Assembly (NCBI GenBank): GCA_014621425.1
Contig: JAANBB010000005.1
Location: forward strand, 62,001-126,000
Source: Cylindrodendrum hubeiense
Taxonomy: Eukaryota > Ascomycota > Sordariomycetes > Hypocreales > Nectriaceae
Length of the DNA: 64,000 bases
Direction of reading: 5' to 3'
Positions within the stretch are counted from its first letter, which is position 1, and each line of letters starts with the position of its first letter. Of this stretch, positions 1-10,485 are shown piece by piece. The notes below the pieces were generated by a model. The model ran no database searches and was not told the origin of the DNA. It saw only the letters and a program-made list of their open reading frames with translations. Position numbers and translations under genes: made by a program.

Positions 1-668
1 GAAAGAAGTACTAGAAAGGTTTTCTGGTTGAAATATTTTCAAGAATAAGCGGTTATTAACCTTTTTGAGTAATACTCTTCAGTGAATATAGGAGGAGTGT
101 GTGGGGGACGGGCAAAAGAGACGGACACAAGAGACGATCAGACACCCAACAACCAACCTATAGAACGGGTGTTGTTGCTGTGGTGATGCCAGGATACAGA
201 CGATGCGTCCGCAATGAAGGCAAAGGCGCAGATAAGGGACTCTCAAAATGAACAAAATAGACAAGCCTGACCGATGCTATCTATCAGCATCATCTGATCA
301 AACGGGTCACAAGACAATACCCCAAAATGTACCAAAAAGATCGTAAATTGAGCTTGCCAGAAACTCATCTTACTCAATATTAATGACAATAATTGAAGGT
401 GATGATCGAGGAGGAATGGAATCGCGATGTCCCAATCCTACCCTGCAGCCCTCAATGACTGACTAATTGACCTTATCCAATGACCTCAATGCCACCTCCT
501 GCTCATTGTGCAGAATTGCATGCAATATTTGGTGGATGTTCTTGTATTTACCCACTGCAATGTTTGCATAAAAAGGAGATTTCCCGTGTACTGCAATATT
601 GCAACAGCTCATATCTGATATCTTACAGATATTGGGAAATCACACATGTGACAGTAACCGCTAACCCA

Positions 669-699
669 AATAAGGGCGGATTTTAAATCCGCCCTTATT
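669..699. repeat. Perfect 15-bp inverted repeat around a 1-nt centre
   Basis: The left arm at 669-683 (AATAAGGGCGGATTT) is exactly reverse-complementary to 685-699, with a single T between them. Such a perfect 31-bp palindrome is not expected by chance and could form a cruciform or hairpin. It lies in non-coding DNA, 24 bp before a second palindrome. It could be two fused inverted termini of a mobile element or a protein-binding site; neither is shown. Confidence 0.9.
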
Positions 700-723
700 A
701 AGGAATAGCTCGTGGATCCACTC

Positions 724-742
724 AGGCCAGGCACCCTGGCCT
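724..742. repeat. 8-bp inverted repeat with 3-nt loop
   Basis: AGGCCAGG at 724-731 is followed by CAC and then by its exact reverse complement at 735-742. The GC-rich arms would make a stable hairpin. It sits next to the larger palindrome at 669-699, and the two together may mark the end of an old element. Confidence 0.8.
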
Positions 743-1907
743 ACTCATTAGGGGAGGGGTATCCTGAGAACCGAGATATTGAGCTAACTTCAAGCTTCAA
801 GAGATATTGAATGGGCCCATAGTCTCTTGTATTGCTCTTACCTTCAGTATATCCCCTGCTCAGTAGGAATCCACCCATGCTTGAGTCGCTCATATCAGTC
901 ACATCCCGCATGGGCGGTAAGATGCCTCGATGGCTCGTGAAGTGGTCGCCACCTTGAATATGCAGCGCAGTGTATTGGCACATGGAGCTTACGACACAAC
1001 CAGAGTTCCCAAGCCCCCGCCGACACAGCCTGCTTCCCCAAATCTGGCCTTGCTTGTCTCTGGTCAAATTTCGCTCTCTCAGTACCCGCAATCATGCAGT
1101 GGGAATTATGACGGCCGTTGGTCGCGTCCCAAATTTGCTTCCCCAAGCCAACCCCGAAAAATGGGTCCTTTGGTAGCCACGAACCGCAAGAATAATGACT
1201 CCACAAGGTAAAGCACCACATCCTCTGGATTTCAGGAATCGCCGTGGCTTTTATAATGCTTGGTTTGAGAGCGGTAATGTTGGCAGCTAAAGAGGCGTAA
1301 GATAATGATGACGAGTAGATCACTTAGCCGCAACACCTTACTGCTAACTTAGCCGGTCTCGGCAAGTACAAATAATTGGATGCGAGGGCTGCATCTGTCA
1401 CAAAAACCCATCAGCGCTTAAATTGAAGAAGTAAGGTGAGTAAGATGAATCTGCCTAACGCTCATTTCACGACGATCCCGATAGTACAGAGTCAGGCTTG
1501 TGTAATTCTATGAGGAGTTGCCCTATAAACAAGGCCGTGCCTAAACTAGGACGATGCATGCAAAAGTCATCCGTGATCCGGGACTGATATAATCGAGATT
1601 GATGCCATAAGGGTGTTACCCTAAAAATACAATCGTCCCTGATCCAGGACGATTGATATCAGGTATTGTACTGAGACCGGATTCGTACAATCCTCTGATA
1701 TATCGATATCTTAGTCTAAGCGATTGTCTAGCGAAGTGAGATTGCTGACCATGGAAAGCTTCGAGGTGCGAAGCCTCATTTCTGGCTATCTGCCAAAATT
1801 CGCAAGCGCGTTGTATATATTGGGGAAGCCACCCCACACAAAATTGCTCCTCAGTCTTTTCCCTACATACCTACCTTCTATTCGAACCTACAACTCCACC
1901 CCCAATC

Positions 1908-2270
1908 ATGGCATTGTCTACCGAAGCCATCATATCCATCGTTGCAGCTCTGATAGCCCTACCTGGGGCAGGTCTGGTTTTCTGGCGTTGCTGCTCTGGA
2001 TCTACCGTGGCCCGGGCTTCTGGTGCGTTGAACCCTGACCACCATGACTTGATAAGGGTTTAACTAACCGATGTTTTTGTAGTAGAGGAAGGACTACCGG
2101 ATCAATTTGAAGACCACCGCCTGAGATCCCTTTCGACCAGGACTCCAACACCCGATGCCAACTCCGTCCACGACACGATTGATTGTAGCCGAAACCAATG
2201 GGATAAAGCACACCCAGTTCAATGTCTGGCGGTTGGACTTTCCATTTCCATCCATCCTAATATGGGATAA
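1908..2270 (+). CDS. Small single-pass membrane protein, two exons (putative)
   Basis: Exons 1908-2022 and 2083-2270 give 100 residues. The intron 2023-2082 has a GT start, a CTAAC branch motif shortly before TTTTTGTAG, and joins in frame. Residues 8-27 (IISIVAALIALPGAGLVFW) form one hydrophobic segment right after a short start; the remainder is polar and Ser/Asp/His-rich. Fungal proteins with a similar MALSTEAII-type start usually carry a longer cytoplasmic part, so this may be a truncated relative. I recognise no catalytic domain. Without splicing the frame would stop at 2063 after 51 residues. The canonical intron is the main support; function unknown. Confidence 0.5.
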
Positions 2271-2693
2271 TAGTGGAGGAGACTCGATGTTCGTTGACTT
2301 CCTGGCTGCATATCACTCTTCATGTTTCTTTCGGCAAATTCACTGAATAGATCACCTGGGTGTTCAGTTCAATATCGTAGCTGATTTACGGTAAACCGAG
2401 TGGAAAATTTTTAGCTATCTTGTTGTCAAGTTTCACGTAGCAAGAACATATCAACTCTTCTCATTTTGCATTCCTGGATCACGTACTTCGCCCCCGCTAT
2501 TCTCGTAGAACCGCAAAACGAGATTGAATGACACTTAATGGTGCTGCTTTCCTGGCTGAAGGGCCAATGTTCTCCTGTTCGCTAGGGTGTGCAGAAAATG
2601 AAAGATTGGCTCATATTGAACCGGGATTGCAACTTCCGAAGAATAGCAAACCCCACTCTCCCATTCTCGCCCCCTGCCAATAACCTCGCCGAA

Positions 2694-2756
2694 ACTTGGT
2701 TCTCAAAAACTTGGTTTTCAGAAGCCCGGGTTTTCAAAAGTCGGGTTTTCAACAAG
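2694..2756. repeat. Four degenerate 15-16 bp tandem units
   Basis: Four consecutive units share the core GGTTYTCAAAA: 2694-2708, 2709-2724, 2725-2740 and 2741-2756. Copies differ at one to four positions. It produces repetitive peptides in both strands' frames, but no surrounding gene is supported, so it reads as a small non-coding minisatellite. Confidence 0.75.
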
Positions 2757-3360
2757 TCAGTCTCCAAATACAAAGCGACATTATGCCAGAAAATGGGGTT
2801 TCCAATCATCTCATCTCATATCTCTGGTCTCATGTCCCAGATAATCTTGGCCAAAGTCACTTCGTGGTGAGTTATTTCCTGCAATAGTAGAAAACGTCGG
2901 GCCAATCTCGTTCAAAGGTTCATTGACGGCAGTATGGATAGAGGAGCTACATGATTTCGTATATTAGTAAACTACATGCTTCTCAGTATTCTACAACGTT
3001 GACTTCAAAGATTCGGGGAATTTGGTACCGCCTTATTGACGTATGCGTCAGTAGTTAGTATCTTGTTCTGTACATATCGTGCGCTGTCAGTGTCCTGAAC
3101 TTTACATATACTACTAATTAAGACCTGTCTGGGGTTTTGACTAAGCCAGTCAGCTAGGCACCCCAGTAGATGCCAAATCCATTCGCGTTCTAATTATTAC
3201 CAACACACGAAACACAGCATCCACGCAAAAGAATGGAGAAGCCCCTGATCCCATTAAGTAGCACTGCCCCAAGCCTAATTCATAGGAGCAGAACATTGAC
3301 GAAGCTGTACGATGTTACTTGTCCGTCCATCACCCAGCTCACGAAAGAAGCAGGGCCTCT

Positions 3361-4134
3361 CTAGCTGCCATTGTGGACGGGGCCAGACCACGCAGCGCGG
3401 GTCAGCGCCTTGGCACCATCTATAAAGTAAAGATACACGTCGAGCATCTTCGATTCTGTAGCAAATAAGGGGTCTATTCGCAGCCACTTTGTGGTATCGG
3501 GGAATTTGGTGCCTGCAGGTAGAACTTTGTTAGTGGAACGGGAACTCGGCGTCGGATATATAAGGGCAAGTCGTGAATCGCTCGTGACTACACTTACTAT
3601 GTTCGAGATTGTATCAGACCTAGCCCTGGTATTTGTCGCTATTCTCAGTGCCATTGAAGAACTACATCCAGTCCCGACCGCTGGCCGCGTTGATTCCGGC
3701 CGCGGACCTCCGGCGCAACTTCCCCCACCGACGCTACCGTCGGCGACATGAACTTAGCCCATCGCAGTTAGAGCATCATCCCAAGCCATAGCCTCGCCCA
3801 ATCACTGATAGCTCGCTAAGCCCACATGGTGCGAGACATGTTCTCCTTCGTTTACCTTGCTGCTATCAATGCCCTTGATCGCTGCCAGAAGGAGTAGTGG
3901 CAGTATCTGCTTCACACAGTGATCCTTGGCGTGACCCTCTCTGGTGAAGATAGCCCAGTTCAGCCAAACGGGTACCCTTGTTACGAATATTGGTTCTGGT
4001 CGGCTGATTAGCCTGGTAAGCCTGGCATGCCCGGTTACATCCTTATGCGTAGTGAAGCGGCGGGAAAGAGATCCTAGCTCAACACCAAAGTAAGTGCCCT
4101 CCCACAGAAATCCCCAGTCAAGTGTCGGCAGCAA
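3361..4134 (-). pseudogene. Possible gene relic, family unknown
   Basis: Three minus-strand blocks look protein-like. Block 4134 to about 3857 ends at a GTAAAC donor. A second block starts at 3654. A third (3512-3361) follows a canonical intron at 3597-3513 (GTAAGTG donor, CTAAC, CTGCAG acceptor). The phases do not match: the third block needs one nucleotide from the previous exon, and the previous frame supplies none without meeting a stop. I read this as a gene broken by small indels, but a missed exon is also possible. The last block includes TTKWLRIDPLFATESK; I could not assign a family. Confidence 0.25.
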
Positions 4135-4480
4135 GTCTCCCTGGGTCAGGTGTGCGCGAAGGCCACAGCTAGAGCTATCGGCTGCAATCTCTTGATTCTG
4201 GATTCAAAAGGAAGGAAAGCATCTAATTAGGTGCTTGGACTGAAAGAAACATGGTCTTCGCGTTGGCAAGGCGTTGAAACCCGTGATTGATGTGATGAAA
4301 ATCCCGACCTCAAAGACTCGGGCGCGACTAACAGCAAAGAAAATCGAGGGAAAATGTGAATTAATACAAATAATACAAAATTAAAAAAGGCTCTGCTAGG
4401 AGGGGTAGGGAAGGTCTCGTTCCTCCACCAAGCTATCCTTTCAGAAGGTAACTCTGGTGTGTTGATGCTTGATGATCCCC

Positions 4481-4502
4481 AAGGTCTCCGGTCGGAGACC
4501 TT
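4481..4502. repeat. Perfect 10-bp inverted repeat, 2-nt centre
   Basis: AAGGTCTCCG at 4481-4490 is followed by GT and the exact reverse complement at 4493-4502. It lies in non-coding DNA downstream of the possible relic. It may be a binding site or hairpin; no function is shown. Confidence 0.8.
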
Positions 4503-5350
4503 CCCTTTATCCGCCCTTCCGAGCGACCCCACATTTCCCGGCCCTTCCTACCCGAAGTGGCAATTCCCGCTGCTTCAGAAGCAGCATCGCGCGTGACGAG
4601 AACAGGATCACTGCCACAGGAAATCACCTTCAGTACGTCAACCCAGTGAGATGTACAGCCGGGCGACTACAAGATCGAGTGCGTGTAGATAGAGATCGAG
4701 ACTGGCCCCCTTCCGACGATACCAAGTCTGCTTGCTCCTCGTCTTGAGACTCATCAACAACAACGCCAGATAGTGTTATGGGCGCCTTGATGGATCGAAA
4801 TGGATTCGTTGGTGTGCCCTGAGTGTCGGTAATTTTCAATGTGCTCTTCAACCGGAAATTATCATATGACTGAGGGTGAGAAGATGTCAGAGACGCTATG
4901 TCCTCGCGGAGTGAAATATATGCTCACAAAGCTGGCGCGCGAGATGCCGTTCATGCTGTCAAGTATGTGAGCCAACATCGCTCCCACGGGTATCAAAGAG
5001 ACCGTTGTCTCCCTGTCCATCTCAATTAAGTACAAGGGGTAGCAGCTTCAAACGCCAACACAGATATTAATGCCGAACACCATGCTCTGTCCAGATTCGC
5101 AGCCAATACCTCGGAGAGTCGGGGATTATATAAACACACTAGAGACAATTACCACAAAAGTTTAACCTAAAGGAATTACAAAGCCTCCAGAAAGGGGTGG
5201 ATTCAGTTTCAGATACTAGATTGACCTAGATAATGAATATCGTCAAACGATGACACAATTTGTACTAAAAGTGATTCCCGACCAAGCCATCCTTGTCCAA
5301 ATTCCCAAACAAGGTTTCTCATATACAAGACTCGATGGTCCAATATACAG

Positions 5351-6829
5351 TCAAAACCATTTTCGTCGAACATAGGCCAGCATGCCTCCCCCATAAAAAC
5401 CCATTGCAAAGCCCCTCCTAGACAAAGTATCTTCATTCTCAGCCACCACCTCAACCCCGACAGTAACCTTTCCTAATCCACCCTTTTTAACTGCGCTTTT
5501 TCTTCTCGGCGTTGACGGAGGAGGTGTCTCAAAATACCCCCATCTAGCCATGAAAACAGCCGGTACTGTTAATCCGAACTGCGGCGTCATTATGAAGCAG
5601 GCCATGATGACAACGTTGAGCACGGTGTATGGCGAGAATTTAGTGTTCCAGGTACTAACCATAAGTAGCAGGGAGTTTATAAAGGTGGCGATTTTCCAGA
5701 AAAAAAGCGATAGCTTGGCGTACCAGTCATATAGATCAAACACAAGCATGTTCCACCGTGTGGGCGAGGTGAAGTTTTCCCAGCGCTCAGCTCGCGGTTT
5801 GTAATCCTTCAATTCTTCGTGTTCGCCCCGCGGGGGCATTATGTTGAGGCGATGCTTCCAAAATGGTTTGAGATTCCCATAATCGTCCCATGGCCTTGTT
5901 TGGACGAATCGCCTCCATCGCTGGACAACTGCAACAGCGAAGTGTGGCTCGATCTCGAAATATTCCCCGTGGGCAGTTCCGCAAACGCAATCGAGTTCGA
6001 CTCTAAACGGCCGAAGTTCTCTGTGGGAGATTTGTTCAATAAGTTTGCATCGATCAACCATCAGATACCCTGCATCATGTGCTCGATTTATCTCCAAATG
6101 TTGACACTTGGCCTGGATTTGTTGAGCCCGCTCCGTGCTCGTTGCTTCGGTCATTCCAACCTTGACAACTTTCTTCCCATTGTTTTGGCTGGGTTCGACA
6201 TTAAAAACATAAGTGAAGCCAATTGCGAGATCTTTCTTCTTTATATGGCTCTTGTTCAAGTACATCCTTATCAAGTCGTCGACTTCGGACAACTGCGCGA
6301 TTTGGCGAGTTTTAGAAGGCGTGCCTGATCCCAAACGGCCTGGACTCGGACGTGCCACACTCGGTAGAGCCGCAACCGCTTTTCCTGGGCTTTTGTCATG
6401 GGGGGAGGAAAGATTGGTTGCCAAACTGGTGTCGTCTGCTTTGCGTTTCGATGGGGTGGCGAGAAGTGACTTTTCATCATCCGAACCAGGATCAGCATGC
6501 CTGCCCTTAGAGGCCGCCTGGAAAATATCTTGCTGCGGTAATTGAGAGAGTCCTTCATCGTGTGTATCGGCTAGCAGGGATATAGAAGGCCGCTTAGGCT
6601 TTTCGGGCTTCGATCGGACTGTGCTTTGACGACGTTCGCCCACTCTCCGTGGAGATGAACCATGCGACGGTAGCGCTGTGGCCGAAGACTCCTGATTGGC
6701 TTTCCCTCCTCTCTTCCTGATTTTGGTAGGTGTATCCGTGACTGATATGGACTCGCCATCAGAGTCAACGGATGAGGATGCCAAGTTTCGCTTTCCAGCC
6801 ATTTGTGAGAGCAAGTCGACGCGTGACAA
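5351..6829 (-). CDS. T5orf172 (GIY-YIG-like) domain protein with C-terminal membrane segments
   Basis: Single-exon gene of 492 residues. The first ~195 residues are a basic, Ser/Pro-rich disordered tail (KIRKRGGK, SPRRVGERRQ). Residues ~200-310 match the T5orf172/DUF1766 family: GFTYVFNVEP opens the fold, then VVKVGMTEA with its paired Gly, an ERAQQIQAKC helix and a C-terminal RWRRFV helix. The family was named after phage T5 ORF172 and is related to GIY-YIG nucleases; fungal copies are widespread and mostly uncharacterised. Near the C terminus two hydrophobic stretches (ATFINSLLLMV and YTVLNVVIMACFIM...VPAVFMARWGYF) suggest membrane anchoring. A second in-frame Met lies at residue 10. Nuclease activity is not proven; role unknown. 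Confidence 0.85.
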   Translation of the reverse strand: MSRVDLLSQMAGKRNLASSSVDSDGESISVTDTPTKIRKRGGKANQESSATALPSHGSSPRRVGERRQSTVRSKPEKPKRPSISLLADTHDEGLSQLPQQDIFQAASKGRHADPGSDDEKSLLATPSKRKADDTSLATNLSSPHDKSPGKAVAALPSVARPSPGRLGSGTPSKTRQIAQLSEVDDLIRMYLNKSHIKKKDLAIGFTYVFNVEPSQNNGKKVVKVGMTEATSTERAQQIQAKCQHLEINRAHDAGYLMVDRCKLIEQISHRELRPFRVELDCVCGTAHGEYFEIEPHFAVAVVQRWRRFVQTRPWDDYGNLKPFWKHRLNIMPPRGEHEELKDYKPRAERWENFTSPTRWNMLVFDLYDWYAKLSLFFWKIATFINSLLLMVSTWNTKFSPYTVLNVVIMACFIMTPQFGLTVPAVFMARWGYFETPPPSTPRRKSAVKKGGLGKVTVGVEVVAENEDTLSRRGFAMGFYGGGMLAYVRRKWF

Positions 6830-9800
6830 ACAGGGATGGGCAGGGATGGGCGGTAATGCGAAATGACAAGCAGTTATTGGTAGGAATGAGCAGCGAGAAG
6901 CAGCGTGTCAAAAGAACAAATAGGGCAGATGATAGATTTCAGTCTACAAACCATATGATGGGTCTTTTCTCTTATCTTGCTGTCCTACTTATTAATAGAA
7001 TTGAGGGGGCCGTGACATCAGCCCTGGTCTCGCGTTTGACCATGTAAAGCCAACGGCATCGAACCAACAGCCAACACATCATCACGAACAAAACAGGAAA
7101 AAATGCAACCCCACAATATGCACATGGACGAAAGACATGTGGCACATTATGATGTATGCTTAGCAATCAAGCCAAGGCGTTGCCAACACGCATGGAAGTG
7201 TTATGTAGAGGCCTAAATTCCGGCCAACCCCGTTGTCTCTGTTGTCGCAGGAAATGGCTCACCCTTCCGCTCTCCTGCATTGCCATTTCTGTACTCTTCG
7301 GGCCTGCTCACTGCGGGAGTTGAGGGACCTATACAAGGAGCTTTGTTTCGCGGCGACTATGGTCAGGCCCTTGAACAAGTTAAAGATGATCGAATAGGTT
7401 CAATGCTGGGCCACGTGTTTCGGCATGACCTGGTCTTGAAGACGATAGGTAAGGGATGGCAAAAGGATGCAAGTCTGCTGACCGTACCATTGGGGGCTGT
7501 AAATTGGCCAAGGGTGCGGAGCTAAGCGCCCACGAAGTGTATTTACTCGACACGAATGGGGCGCGGGCTGGGCCGTGGGGAGGGTGGCCTTGTAGGCGGC
7601 CGCCGACGGTGTTTTAAGGCAACAGGATTCAATCTCGACCTATCGAATACCATTCATTCATTGAGTTTGCAGGCCTTTTCTTTTGTTGGGGCGGCATGGG
7701 CTCTCTTATTTTCCAGACATGTGAACTCGCAGGCGGCCTCTACGACTTGAAGTTCAGGACTCAGACCAGAGGCCAAGTCGGTACTTTGGCTAATTTATGC
7801 CTCTGATCATAAATAGCATCCAAAGAGTATATGGAATACATTTCCTCGTTAAACTATAACGAGATTTTGACCTTCCACTGCGTAGATACTACTACCTAAC
7901 GGGTCCTTGTCAACTCTGCCCCCTCACCAGACTAGTACAAACTCGTCGAGACATAAAATAAAGTCCAACTGCACAACCTCTCCTTGCCTAACACTCACAT
8001 CTATCTTTCGAGACTATCAAGTGATCTCTTTGCAAAGGTCATCCCCAAAGATCCTTGCAAAGGGTTAGGGTTGTGTTGTAATGTCGTGACCGGGCTTTAC
8101 GGCCCACTTCTTGGCGGTCACGGGCGATATCACCGCTCCTTTCTTGATGATAATGGGCAGAATCTGAGGACCTGGAACAATAAATGTGCCTGAGAGGAGC
8201 AAGTAATCTTTGAGCCCTGTAAATGACCCGCAGTCTACCCAAAGCCAGCCCCGACCCACTGGTAGCCTCAGTTGTATATGTCAGGGAGAATTACAGTAAA
8301 AGGTGAGGAAAAGAGGGCTGACGTGCTGATTCATTCTCAGTGTGCGAATACATGGTCAACACGTCGCACCGCTTAATTGGATCAATATCTTGAGTGGTCA
8401 TGAGTGCCGAGCCACGTAGGCATCTGCCTCTACTGAGATGGGATCAGCCTCCAGACGGGTGTTTAATTTGGGTCCAACATCGTCTTACAGCTATAACTAA
8501 TAAAATCTTCAGGTGCGCTTACGAATTGTGCAAGATAAACCAAGGATCGTCTGAAGAGTAATCAAAATAGGCTTTTACGCCGCTATGCTTTCCAGCTTCC
8601 ACGGCGCGCCACCCTCCACTTCTCCCCCAGTCCACACCATTTACTATTTCTTATCGTTTATTGATTCATTGACAACCTGCAACTTGTGTCACTAATATTG
8701 GATTAGGCTCCTAAATTGTGGTGGATTTATTTGCTTATTGGGAGGTCTTGTTGCTCCGATTAGTGCAGGAAGTGTAGGGTAGGTTGGCAGGACCTTCACT
8801 CTTCACAAGGTCACATCAATTAAGGACAATATCTAGAGCAATAGGTGATATGATATAATGATATAGATATAAAGAACCTGGAAGAACAACGCGGAGGATA
8901 CGCACACGGCCCTACAGGAAGCAGAGTGAAATGGTTACATATCTTCCTGAGCGTCCTTTGGTTCTTAGGAGACCCGAAGGAGGCCGCGACAGTGAGTGCA
9001 CGAGGAGTCACAGGTCGGGTTTTTTGACCTGAATGGCAGGATGCGTATCTATTATATGCATTAGATTATCAGTAAATCACACCGCATTTGTTCCACAACC
9101 CTGCGGGCGTTTGAACATCGGTTAGATTGCGCTACTGCAACTGGCCGACCTCGCACAAGTGCGGAGTCGCGGGCCGAAGATGCGGTGACGCTAGTGATTA
9201 AACACGACTCGATATTTTGGCCCACTTGGTACAGGTCAGCAGGCTGCATGACTTGGGAGACTCACATGAATGGCGTGGCTTGTCTTTGAGGGCCTCAGAG
9301 TTTATTTCTCAAAGACATTCCCGGGATTGAGCGGAGGCTGCAAGCAGGGTGTCAATTCTTGATACGGAGGCGACCGAGTGAAACAGAGAAACATGCTGGA
9401 ACGACACGAAAGGCACCAGGTAACCCATTGGCGTGCAATTCGTGCTCATTCACGAGGGCGGTTCGTATTCCCCTCCAGGCCCAAATGAGGAAAGTTTCGG
9501 CTATGAATGCCTGGTGCTGGTTTGTAGGAATGGGATATTTGGACTGGCCTTGAGGCACGGTGCCGTCCAATTACGCGTCTGCAATCTTGCATCGTGAACG
9601 GGGCTGGGTGTGATTAAACGGGTGAGTGGCTGGCTCACCGTACCTTAGCTCCTGGATCTCGTTGTGGAAGATCCTGACGCAAAAGCAACGCGGCAGCCTT
9701 CACACTTCGCTGGATCACAAGCATCGTGAGCTTCTAGCGCCCGAGAATCTGCCGTCTCCGAGCCCAAATACCTTGGGGGATGGCGCAGCTGGTACGACGA

Positions 9801-10485
9801 TAGATGCAAAACACGGACGTCCATAGCGTTGCTTTCTCTTAGCGGCCCCGCCTGGCCGTGGTGGTGTGGACCGCTGCCGGACTTGAGCCGTTGTTATACC
9901 GGCTGCAGAGAAAATATTTGCGCCATGTGGGCATCTTTGCATCCTTGCGTGTTAGATTGGCGACGGAATCTGAATTCCTCACCGACACGCGCTTGATATA
10001 TGTCAGCGTCGGTCCCAATTCACACCCGGGCCCAGTGTGGGGGGACGCAGCCTTCTTGTCTTACCCCATGGAGTTTATCGGAGTTATTCCCGAAGTTGAT
10101 CTTGCCTAGCATCTCCCCCGCTATGCCTCCCCTCCATAACCACCCCGTCCGTGGGATGGGACAAGAGAGAACCCACAAATTCCCTACTTGACCCCAGATG
10201 CGAAGAGTAGCTCCTGTGGCTTCTCTTGGCTGCGGGGTCTCTTAATACCGGCAGTTTGTCATCTAGAAAAGCCGATTCTTCAATAGTAAGCGACCCGTGT
10301 ATTTGTAATCTGCTTGTTCTCCAACATCATAAACCTCCCTTCCCTAGCTAACTCACCCAAGGCAAAATGATCCGGTGACATTGGTTTTTCTATCGTTCTT
10401 CGATCAGATTTTTCTGACCCGAATCTCGAGGAGCCAATCTTGAAGTAGTAACATCGCTTGCACACCCAAAGCTACGGTATTCGCC
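6830..10485. other. Long intergenic region upstream of the ABC transporter
   Basis: About 3.6 kb without a supported gene. Short frames (7280-7525 +, 8065-8259 -, 9359-9553 +) lack splice partners and recognised motifs. The last few hundred bases should hold the promoter and leader of the ABC transporter at 10486; I found no perfect drug-response element there. Confidence 0.5.

Larger units (their letters stand above)
1..1907. other. Intergenic, no supported gene
   Basis: No reading frame here combines a sensible start, protein-like composition and splice signals. The longest frames (minus strand, 741-1323) overlap one another in different frames and match nothing I recognise; they could be remains of a decayed gene. 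Two perfect palindromes at 669-699 and 724-742 are listed separately. Otherwise I see nothing. Confidence 0.5.
2271..5350. other. Gene-poor stretch with relic and repeats
   Basis: Apart from the short tandem repeat at 2694-2756, the possible gene relic at 3361-4134 and the palindrome at 4481-4502, no gene could be supported. A minus-strand frame at 4630-4851 (73 residues, Ser/Asp-rich) has protein-like composition but no recognised domain and no confirmed splice partner. Confidence 0.4.

Noticed and set aside
895..1323. 142-residue minus-strand frame
   Set aside because: Overlaps another long frame in a different phase, has no recognisable motif and no convincing splice signals.
10140..10160. 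TCCGTGGGA as a pleiotropic drug response element
   Set aside because: It differs from the TCCGYGGA consensus and occurs once; not enough to call.
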